NCBI GenBank assembly: GCA_018260275.1
Contig: JAGLBK010000189.1
Span: 1 to 5,184, forward strand
DNA length: 5,184 nt
Source of the DNA: Deinococcus sp.
GTDB taxonomy: Bacteria > Deinococcota > Deinococci > Deinococcales > Deinococcaceae
Direction of reading: 5' to 3'
Part shown: piece after piece, positions 1-5,184 of the stretch
Layout of the letters: the number at the start of each line of letters is the position of its first letter
Position numbering within the stretch: the stretch's first letter is position 1
Program-made: the position numbers and the translations under genes
The notes under the pieces: generated by a model
Seen by the model: only the letters and a program-made list of their open reading frames with translations
What the model was told of the DNA's origin: nothing
Databases searched by the model: none

Positions 1-1
1 T

Positions 2-865
2 AGCCGTAGCGACGGGGTGCCGCGTGCCCGCCTGCTGTCCGAGAGCCTGCCGATTCTGCTGGCCCTCGGGCAGCCCGATCAGGCCCTCCGGCGGGCCACA
101 GATGCGCTGGAACTGCTGCGGCAGCCCGGCCCGCGCCGCGCCGAGGCCGAATACCGCACCCGACGCACGCACTACCGCGTTGCGCTGGCCTACCTGACGC
201 GGGGCCGGGGCCTGCCCTATCTGCACCCCTTTTCGGGAGCCATGCAGGACAACAGCGACCTGGCCTACGCCCGCGAACTGCTCGACCTTCTGCTCAGGCA
301 GGCGCCAGAAGCCAGCGACCGCGAGCAGGTGCTGACCTTCGACATGTACCTCAGCCGCGCCCTGGTCGAGCCGCAGCCGCGACTGGCGCTGGACTTCGTG
401 CGCCGCGCCCTGGACATGACCGACCACCCCTACGCCGAAACGCAGGCCCGCACCATTCTGGCCGAAGCGCACCTGCGGGACGCTCAGACCGGGGCCGCGC
501 TGAGCGAAATCAACCGGGCGCACACGCTGCTGCGGCGCGTACAGGTCGGACTTGGAGGAACCTATACCGCCGAACCGGCCCTGTCTGCCCAGTTGCTGGC
601 ATTGGAAGCCAGGGCCACGGCTGAGGACGGCCTGAAGATGCTGGAGTGGCTGCGCGACGCCCTTCAAGACCCCCTGATGGCCCCGTTTCGCGGCGGCATC
701 TGGCGCGAAGCCGGACAGGCCCTCGAACACAGCCGGGCAGACGCCGCCCAGATCGCACAGACCTTTGCCGGAACCCGGAGCCTCTGGCCGGTACGCCCAA
801 CCGACAGCCTGATCGTGCTGGGAAGCGAAGCCGAGCAGGAGGCTTCTCTTCAGGTCCGCGAATAG
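2..865 (+). CDS. Partial TPR-like all-helical protein, C-terminal portion
   Basis: The frame is open from the left edge to a TAG at 863-865, so the real start probably lies outside the window. A GTG at 17 is in frame, but nothing upstream can be judged. The roughly 287 visible residues are rich in Ala, Leu, Arg and Glu, with no signal peptide, membrane segment or catalytic motif I recognise. Counting from the GTG, residues about 6-36 (LLSESLPILLALGQPDQALR...) and 143-173 (AEAHLRDAQTGAALSEINRA...) have the small-residue and Leu spacing of tetratricopeptide-like helix pairs, and other stretches look like further helical hairpins. Such solenoids usually bind proteins, and they also form the C-terminal part of large BTAD/LuxR-type regulators, which is one possible identity. 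The tail (about 255-282) looks like a non-repeat end. The gene converges on the dpp operon and shows no functional link to it. Coding status is well supported; function is not known. Confidence 0.75.
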   Translation, partial: SRSDGVPRARLLSESLPILLALGQPDQALRRATDALELLRQPGPRRAEAEYRTRRTHYRVALAYLTRGRGLPYLHPFSGAMQDNSDLAYARELLDLLLRQAPEASDREQVLTFDMYLSRALVEPQPRLALDFVRRALDMTDHPYAETQARTILAEAHLRDAQTGAALSEINRAHTLLRRVQVGLGGTYTAEPALSAQLLALEARATAEDGLKMLEWLRDALQDPLMAPFRGGIWREAGQALEHSRADAAQIAQTFAGTRSLWPVRPTDSLIVLGSEAEQEASLQVRE

Positions 866-888
866 ATTGATCGGCTACACACCATCAC

Positions 889-953
889 CATAAAAAAGAA
901 GGCACCCGGAGGCACCTTCTCTGCTGGCTCTACTGGTTTTGAAACTGCTCTAG
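889..953 (-). repeat. Second copy of dppC-end flanks (CTAGAGCAGTT ... CTTTTTTATG)
   Basis: On the minus strand the 11-mer CTAGAGCAGTT occurs at 1132-1122, spanning the dppC TAG stop, and again at 953-943. The 10-mer CTTTTTTATG occurs at 1094-1085 and again at 898-889. In both places the two words lie in the same order and bracket a terminator hairpin whose own sequence differs. The second copy is therefore a terminator cassette with the same borders as the dppC 3' end. Partial duplication followed by divergence, or recombination between terminators, would explain it. The words are short, so chance plus terminator constraint cannot be excluded for the A/T word; the 11-mer is harder to explain by chance. 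Confidence 0.45.
892..920 (-). terminator. Leftward intrinsic terminator distal to dppC
   Basis: Read on the minus strand, positions 920-897 form a continuous 10-bp stem (AGAAGGUGCC with GGUGCCUUCU) closed by a UCCG tetraloop. It is followed at once by five U residues (896-892). Two of the pairs are G-U wobbles that become C/A mismatches on the plus strand, and the plus strand has no U-tract after the stem, so the element is built to stop leftward transcription. It lies about 209 nt beyond the dppC stop and 27 nt beyond the stop of the convergent gene. It may back up the terminator at 1085-1119, protect the rightward gene from read-through, or end a separate small transcript. Confidence 0.75.
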
Positions 954-1037
954 AGCAGCTTGCATAATTACGCCCTTTGTGGAACTACGCCCCAAACGGC
1001 TTCTTGGTCAGAACGGACTCGCTTAAGCAAGCCTGAC
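892..1037 (-). ncRNA. Candidate small non-coding RNA between two leftward terminators
   Basis: This candidate combines three observations: a leftward promoter-like pair at 1044-1071, a leftward terminator at 892-920, and no plausible gene between them. A transcript would start near 1037 and be about 145 nt long. It would open with a hairpin in which GGUCAG (1038-1033) pairs with CUGACC (1011-1006). It would then contain the palindrome at 945-958 and end in the 10-bp terminator stem. The only leftward frame here is 25 codons (ATG at 1045, stop at 968-970); it starts inside the -10 element and has no visible ribosome site. No known RNA family was recognised. A simple double terminator with spacer is the main alternative. 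Confidence 0.25.
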
Positions 1038-1059
1038 CGCTCCATTATTCCAGCTGCTC
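953..1059. repeat. Imperfect inverted repeat bounding a 107-bp intergenic segment
   Basis: The left end at 953-970 begins GAGCAGCTTGCATAAT, and the reverse complement of the right end at 1059-1042 begins GAGCAGCTGGAATAAT. The first eight bases are identical and about 14 of 18 agree overall. Inside, GGTCAG (1006-1011) can pair with CTGACC (1033-1038). At the left edge, CTGCTCTAGAGCAG (945-958) is a perfect 14-bp palindrome that overlaps the repeat end. No transposase is present and no clear target-site duplication flanks the repeats, so this is either a short REP/MITE-like intergenic element or simply a long-range stem of an RNA. Confidence 0.4.
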
Positions 1060-1071
1060 ATTAAAAGTCAC
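1044..1071 (-). promoter_or_regulatory. Possible leftward sigma-70-type promoter for the intergenic RNA
   Basis: On the minus strand GTGACT (1071-1066, four of six matches to TTGACA) is followed after 16 bp by AATAAT (1049-1044, five of six matches to TATAAT). The A/T-rich -10 stands out in a GC-rich genome. The predicted start is near 1037. It overlaps the right arm of the inverted repeat, so the A/T-rich word could instead exist because of that repeat. Confidence 0.3.
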
Positions 1072-1084
1072 TCGCTCCGCTCGG

Positions 1085-1119
1085 CATAAAAAAGCCACAA
1101 ACAACGTGGCCTTTTTATG
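1085..1119 (-). terminator. Terminator of the dppABC operon, potentially bidirectional
   Basis: The element begins 10 nt after the dppC stop. On the minus strand the arms CATAAAAAGGCCAC and GTGGCTTTTTTATG form a 14-bp stem with one G-U pair around a 7-nt loop (1099-1105). The core is GGCCAC/GTGGCU, followed by a run of six U. On the plus strand the same hairpin has one A/C mismatch and is followed by five U, so it could also stop rightward transcription that has passed the upstream gene. It closes the operon directly after dppC, leaving no room for co-transcribed ATPase genes. Confidence 0.85.
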
Positions 1120-1128
1120 AGAACTGCT

Positions 1129-2130
<1,002 letters not shown>

Positions 2131-2134
2131 CTTC

Positions 2135-3172
2135 TCACCTGTACTGAATCCGGGGGTCGAGGGCGGCGTAACTCAGGTCTACCAGCAGGTTCACGAGGCT
2201 GACCACCAGCGCCACGAAGGTCACACCGCCCTGAATAACAAAGAAGTCGCGGGCGCTGATCGCGTCGTAAAGCCACGAGCCAATACCGGGCCACGAATAG
2301 ATCGTCTCGGTTAGAACTGCGCCGCCCAGCAAGGCCCCGGCCTGCAAACCGATCACGGTCACGATGGGCAGCATGGCGTTACGCAGCGCGTGCTTGAGCG
2401 TGATGTTCGCACCGTTCAGGCCCTTGGCCCGCGCAGTACGCACGTAATCCTGACTAAGTACGTCCAGTAAACTGGAGCGGGTAATGCGGGCCACAATCGC
2501 CAGCGGAATGGTACCCAGCGCGATGGCGGGCAAGATCAGGTGCCGGAGCGTGTCCCACATAGAGCGGAAATCGCCGCGCAGCAGACTATCGAGCACGTAC
2601 AGCCCGGTGATGGGTTGCAGCACCGTGTCGTTGCCGAGGCGTCCGCTGGGCGGCAGCCACCCCAGCTTGACCCCGAAGAAGTAAGACAGCAGCAGGCCCA
2701 GCCAGAACACCGGCATACTGACCCCGATCAGACTGATGGTCGTGGCGAGGTTGTCCCACACACTGTTGCGCCGCAGCGCCGAAAGGATTCCGGCAGGCAG
2801 GCCGAACAGCAGCGCAAAGAAGATCGCCGCGACCGAGAGTTCGATGGTCGCCGGAAAGCGCTTTTTGAGGTCGTCGGCCACCGGAATCTGACTGATGATG
2901 CTCTTGTCGAGGTCACCATGCAGCAACTTGCCCATGTAGTTGGGGTACTGGGCGTCGAAGGTCGAGCCTTTGCCCGTGTTGTTGATAAACCAGGGACGGT
3001 CGAAGCCGTGGTCGTGGTTACACGAGGCGATGCTCTCAGGTGTGCCGCGTTCGCCCAGAATGGCCGTGCAGGGGCCACCCGGAATCAGGTGAATGAACGT
3101 AAAAACCAGAATGCTGATGCCCAGCAGCACCAGCAGTGTTCGCAACAGACGGCGAATCAGATAACTGCCCAA
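2135..3172 (-). CDS. dppB: Dipeptide/oligopeptide ABC transporter permease, DppB-type
   Basis: This is the partner channel subunit to the downstream DppC-type permease. The 345-residue protein starts with the classic MGSYLIRRLLRTLLVLLG and a first helix at about 10-30. An external region follows at about 31-106, with further helices at about 107-133, 142-168, 210-230, 266-290 and 312-334. The EAA-type loop is DYVRTARAKG...HALRNAMLP (242-269), and the WPGIG motif (294-298) and final DPRIQYR are family hallmarks. Length matches E. coli DppB (about 339). The start is a TTG at 3172, chosen because it gives the conserved N-terminus and sits 5 nt after a good ribosome site GGGAGGG (3184-3178). The external region holds two cysteines (about residues 35 and 51) that could form a disulfide; this is inference. 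It is separated from dppA by 182 nt containing a terminator-like hairpin, so its expression is probably lower than that of dppA. Confidence 0.95.
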   Translation of the reverse strand: MGSYLIRRLLRTLLVLLGISILVFTFIHLIPGGPCTAILGERGTPESIASCNHDHGFDRPWFINNTGKGSTFDAQYPNYMGKLLHGDLDKSIISQIPVADDLKKRFPATIELSVAAIFFALLFGLPAGILSALRRNSVWDNLATTISLIGVSMPVFWLGLLLSYFFGVKLGWLPPSGRLGNDTVLQPITGLYVLDSLLRGDFRSMWDTLRHLILPAIALGTIPLAIVARITRSSLLDVLSQDYVRTARAKGLNGANITLKHALRNAMLPIVTVIGLQAGALLGGAVLTETIYSWPGIGSWLYDAISARDFFVIQGGVTFVALVVSLVNLLVDLSYAALDPRIQYR

Positions 3173-3184
3173 AATAGCCCTCCC
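3170..3184 (-). promoter_or_regulatory. Ribosome-binding site and TTG start of dppB
   Basis: GGGAGGG (3184-3178) precedes the TTG codon (3172-3170) by 5 nt. No ATG or GTG fits the conserved DppB N-terminus here. A rare start codon behind a strong site suggests that translation rate is set deliberately below that of dppA. Confidence 0.75.
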
Positions 3185-3237
3185 AGAAGCAACGTCTCTC
3201 TTTGCTAATGTCGCTCTCAGTTTAGTTTCTCAGGTCC

Positions 3238-3264
3238 CGGCAAAGTCTAGAGGGAATTTTGCCG
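3238..3264. repeat. Inverted repeat in the dppA-dppB spacer
   Basis: The arms CGGCAAA (3238-3244) and TTTGCCG (3258-3264) are perfect 7-mers separated by 13 nt. It lies between the dppA terminator-like hairpin and the dppB ribosome site and has no U-tract, so it is not a terminator. It could be an operator, a processing or stability hairpin that protects the dppBC message, or chance. A weak -10-like TAAACT (3224-3219) lies just downstream, but no convincing -35 accompanies it. Confidence 0.4.
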
Positions 3265-3303
3265 TAAGGAGGCCAACCGTTCGGTATAGCTGAAAACACT
3301 CCC

Positions 3304-3342
3304 AAAGCAAAAGAAAGGGCCGACACCACGGTAAGCCCTTTC
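3304..3342 (-). terminator. Terminator-like hairpin after dppA, likely partial
   Basis: It begins 12 nt past the dppA stop. On the minus strand GAAAGGGC (3342-3335) pairs perfectly with GCCCTTTC (3320-3313) around a 14-nt loop, followed by TTTTGCTTT (3312-3304). The broken U-tract and large loop suggest incomplete termination, so a fraction of transcripts would continue into dppB and dppC. This is the usual arrangement for making the binding protein in excess over the membrane subunits. Confidence 0.7.
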
Positions 3343-3354
3343 CCGAAGCAAACT

Positions 3355-4947
3355 TTACTTCTTGCCGACCAGCGAAACCTTGTTGAAGGCTTCGCTTCCC
3401 AGCGGGCTGGGCACCCAACCCTTCACGTAGCTGCGGGCCGCGCCCAGCGGGGTGCTATGAACCACCGGAATACGGTAGGCCGCGTTGTAGGTGATGTCGT
3501 GCAACTGCGAGTAGATCCTGGCCTTGGCGGCCTGACCGACTGCGCCACGGCCCTGTTCCAGCAGCTTCTGCACGTTGGCGGGGTTCCAGTTGATGTCGTC
3601 GCTGCCGCCCTGGCCGTAGTAGGCGCTGTAGAAGTTGTCGGGGTCGCCGTAGTCGCCGGTCCAGCCGATCATGTACATGTCGAAACCGGGTTCCTTGTTG
3701 CGGTCTTCGAGGTACTTGGCCCAGTCCTCGGTCTTGAGGTTGGCCTTGATCCCGATGGTCGAGAGGTCAGCGGCAATCGCTTCGGCGGTCGGCTTGGGAT
3801 TCGGGAAGTACGGGCGGCTGACCGGCATGTACCACAGGTCAATGGTAAAACCGTTCGGGTAACCGGCCTGGGCCAGCAGTTTCTTGGCCGCTGCCGGGTC
3901 GTACTTGTAGTCAGCGGGTACGGCTTTGCTGTTGGCCCAGCCCAGCACAGGCGGCACGAAGCTGGCGTTGCTGGTGCCCAGACCGTTCCAGAAGGCGTCG
4001 ACCATGGCCTTCTTGTTGATCGCCATGCTCACGGCCTGCCGCACCTTGTCGTTTTTGAAGTACTGGTTGCGGTTGTTCAGGCTCAGGAAGCCGACGTTGA
4101 AGCTGGGGCGCTTGACCATGACCAGATTCCTGTCGCTCTGCACGCTCTTGAGGCTGTCGGGCGTCAGGTCGTTGACGATGTCCACGTTGCCCGACTTCAG
4201 CTCATTAAGTCGTTGCGAAGGGTCCTTGATGCTGCGGATGATGACGGTGTCGACCTTGGGCTTACCGGCCCAGTAGGTAGGGTTGGCCTTGAGGGTCACG
4301 CGGTCGCCGGTGGTCCAGCTCTGGAAAATGAAGGGGCCGGTGCCCACCGCGCTGCCCGCCGGGGTGCCGTACTTGGCCCCGTCTTTCTTGATGGCCGCCG
4401 GGCTGGCGATCCCGAAGTAACCGGCGGCCAGAATGTCGGGCAGCACGCTGCTGGACTTGTTCAGGTCGATACGCACGGTCGAGTCGTCGACTTTGGTGAT
4501 GGCCTTGATGACGGAAGTCTTGTCGCCCTTGAACCCGCCGAGCAGCTGGCCCACGATCTCGTAGTTGCGGCCCTGATCGCGGAAACCGTACTTGTCGGCC
4601 TTGTCCCACCAGCGGTTGAGGTTAAAGACCACGGCGTCGGCGTTGAACGGCGTGCCGTCGTGGAACTTGACCCCCTTACGCAGCTTGAAGGTCCAGCTGG
4701 TCGCGTCGGGGTTGGCACTCCAGCTGGTCGCCAGGCCGGGGATGACGTCGGTGGTGCCGTCCTTGAAATCGACCAGATAATCGTAAATCTGGCGCTGCAC
4801 GTTGATCGAGATGCCGTCGGTGATGTTGGCCGACTCCAGGCTGACGGGTTCACCGTTGCCCGCCACGACCAGGGTTCCGGCGGCGGAAGCCCCCGAGAAC
4901 GCAGAAGCAGTGGTGAGCAGGGCGGCAGTGAGAAGCAGTTTTTTCAT
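3355..4947 (-). CDS. dppA: Periplasmic dipeptide-binding protein, DppA-like (SBP family 5)
   Basis: This 530-residue protein captures peptide ligands and hands them to DppBC. It has a Sec signal peptide (MKKLLLTAALLTTASAFSGASA) with likely cleavage after Ala22 and no lipobox cysteine, so the mature protein of about 508 residues should be soluble in the periplasm. That is close to the length of mature E. coli DppA. Family 5 features in order are VIPGLATSW (68-76), FKLRKGVKFHDGTPFNADAV (87-106), GTGPF (202-206), YWAGKPKVDT (225-234) and VRQAVSMAINK (302-312). Strong DppA-like segments are MPVSRPYFPNPKPTAE (374-389) and GWTGDYGDPDNFY (428-440); from family knowledge the latter carries the Asp that binds the peptide amino end. 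The protein contains no cysteine. ATG 4947 is preceded by GGAGGA (4957-4952). A GTG at 5079 is in frame but lies upstream of the promoter. Some DppA proteins also bind haem or other peptides, so ligand identity is inferred. Confidence 0.95.
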   Translation of the reverse strand: MKKLLLTAALLTTASAFSGASAAGTLVVAGNGEPVSLESANITDGISINVQRQIYDYLVDFKDGTTDVIPGLATSWSANPDATSWTFKLRKGVKFHDGTPFNADAVVFNLNRWWDKADKYGFRDQGRNYEIVGQLLGGFKGDKTSVIKAITKVDDSTVRIDLNKSSSVLPDILAAGYFGIASPAAIKKDGAKYGTPAGSAVGTGPFIFQSWTTGDRVTLKANPTYWAGKPKVDTVIIRSIKDPSQRLNELKSGNVDIVNDLTPDSLKSVQSDRNLVMVKRPSFNVGFLSLNNRNQYFKNDKVRQAVSMAINKKAMVDAFWNGLGTSNASFVPPVLGWANSKAVPADYKYDPAAAKKLLAQAGYPNGFTIDLWYMPVSRPYFPNPKPTAEAIAADLSTIGIKANLKTEDWAKYLEDRNKEPGFDMYMIGWTGDYGDPDNFYSAYYGQGGSDDINWNPANVQKLLEQGRGAVGQAAKARIYSQLHDITYNAAYRIPVVHSTPLGAARSYVKGWVPSPLGSEAFNKVSLVGKK

Positions 4948-4951
4948 AGGG

Positions 4952-4957
4952 TCCTCC
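4952..4957 (-). promoter_or_regulatory. Ribosome-binding site of dppA
   Basis: GGAGGA lies 4 nt before the ATG at 4947. It decides the start in favour of the signal-peptide methionine rather than an upstream in-frame GTG at 5079. Confidence 0.85.
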
Positions 4958-4970
4958 GGGCGCGGCAACA

Positions 4971-5007
4971 CAACTCCCCCAGTCCTGCAACCAGGCTGGG
5001 AGAGTTG
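4971..5007 (-). promoter_or_regulatory. Strong hairpin in the dppA mRNA leader
   Basis: On the minus strand the arm CAACUCUCCCAGCCUG (5007-4992) pairs with CAGGACUGGGGGAGUUG (4987-4971). This gives 16 pairs with one bulged base and a GUUG loop. One position is a G-U pair in this strand but a C/A mismatch in the other, which suggests selection on the dppA transcript rather than on the DNA. The hairpin lies about 27 nt after the predicted transcription start and ends 13 nt before the ribosome site, leaving that site open. There is no U-tract. Likely roles are message stability or binding of a regulator; an effect as a DNA operator is also possible. Confidence 0.6.
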
Positions 5008-5040
5008 AAGATGACGCTGAACAAAAGTAATAGTGCTGTC

Positions 5041-5069
5041 AGGGTAGACCCGCTTGCCGGGGGTGTCAA
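5041..5069 (-). promoter_or_regulatory. Sigma-70-type promoter of dppA
   Basis: On the minus strand a perfect TTGACA (5069-5064) is followed after exactly 17 bp by TACCCT (5046-5041), which keeps the T-A---T pattern of a -10 element. The predicted start is near 5034, giving a leader of about 87 nt. Position and orientation fit dppA and no other gene. Confidence 0.65.
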
Positions 5070-5129
5070 GGTGGGACACGTCCGGGGGTGCAACTCAGGA
5101 ATGCGAGAGTGCACCGATAGAGAACGAAT

Positions 5130-5143
5130 CGAACTCAAGTTCG
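5130..5143. promoter_or_regulatory. GAAC-N4-GTTC palindrome upstream of dppA
   Basis: CGAACT-CA-AGTTCG is a perfect inverted repeat with 6-bp arms and contains GAAC-N4-GTTC, the core spacing of Gram-positive-type LexA boxes. Its four central bases do not fit the usual purine/pyrimidine pattern of that box. It lies about 60 bp upstream of the dppA -35, and it may instead belong to a gene to the right of the window. Confidence 0.3.
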
Positions 5144-5145
5144 CC

Positions 5146-5184
5146 CCGTGCCCCCTCACCCCTTGCGTCGCAAGGCCCTCTCTG
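5146..5184. repeat. Left part of a C-rich intergenic repeat with a small palindrome
   Basis: A run of CCCCTCACCCC-type sequence (about 5151-5162) is followed by the palindrome CCTTGCG-T-CGCAAGG (5161-5175) and then CCCTCTCTG at the edge. C-rich words of the CCCTCACCCC...CCCTCTC kind recur as intergenic repeats in many bacterial genomes, usually with a G-rich partner arm. That arm would lie beyond the window. Identification as a dispersed repeat is from general memory, not a search. Confidence 0.4.

Noticed and set aside
880..891. CACCATCACCAT, a short tandem repeat that would read as His codons
   Set aside because: It is after the stop codon of the left gene, has only two units, and is explained by chance.
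945..958. CTGCTCTAGAGCAG palindrome as a rightward terminator for the left gene
   Set aside because: The palindrome has no loop without breaking central pairs, and no U-tract follows it on the plus strand.
968..1045. Leftward 25-codon frame (MERSGLLKRV...) in the intergenic block
   Set aside because: It has no ribosome site, its ATG overlaps the promoter-like -10, and there is no sign of coding selection.
2540..3208. Rightward open frame of 222 codons
   Set aside because: It is antisense to dppB, of low-complexity composition, with no ribosome site or recognisable motif.
3219..3224. TAAACT as a -10 for a separate dppB promoter
   Set aside because: No -35 of acceptable match lies 16-18 bp upstream; noted only as a weak possibility.
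3355..5079. Longer dppA frame starting with GTG at 5079 (574 codons)
   Set aside because: The extra 44 residues would precede a perfect signal peptide, the codon lies upstream of the -35 element, and the ATG at 4947 has a strong ribosome site.

Overview
The window is a GC-rich bacterial segment dominated by a leftward (minus-strand) operon for a dipeptide-type ABC importer, dppA-dppB-dppC. The end of an unrelated rightward gene comes into the left edge. The binding protein has an ordinary cleavable signal peptide with no lipoprotein cysteine, so it is probably soluble in a periplasm, which points to a cell with an outer membrane. The Ala/Leu/Arg-rich proteins, the codon use and the transporter's character suggest a Deinococcus-like organism. 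That assignment is inference from general look, not a database match.

Layout from left to right. Positions 2-865 (+) hold the 3' part of a gene for an Ala/Leu-rich, all-helical, TPR-like protein whose N-terminus lies outside the window. Positions 866-1128 are intergenic but highly structured. They contain two leftward intrinsic terminators (892-920 and 1085-1119) whose outer flanks share sequence, an imperfect inverted repeat (953-1059), and a leftward promoter-like pair (1044-1071) that could make a non-coding RNA of roughly 145 nt. Positions 1129-2130 (-) are dppC and 2135-3172 (-) are dppB, separated by 4 nt. Positions 3173-3354 are a spacer with a terminator-like hairpin just after dppA and a second inverted repeat. 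Positions 3355-4947 (-) are dppA. Positions 4948-5184 are its leader and promoter region, with a TTGACA / 17 bp / TACCCT promoter, a strong hairpin in the leader, a GAAC-N4-GTTC palindrome upstream, and part of a C-rich intergenic repeat at the right edge.

The genes work together as follows. DppA captures a peptide (or a peptide-like ligand) in the periplasm and delivers it to a channel made of DppB and DppC in the inner membrane. The two ATPase subunits that would power the importer (DppD/DppF type) are not here. A terminator closes the operon directly after dppC, so the ATPases must be encoded elsewhere or shared. The hairpin between dppA and dppB would let the cell make much more binding protein than permease.

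No mobile-element protein, CRISPR array, rRNA or tRNA was seen. I found no clearly new protein system. The least explained part of the window is the 866-1128 intergenic block.
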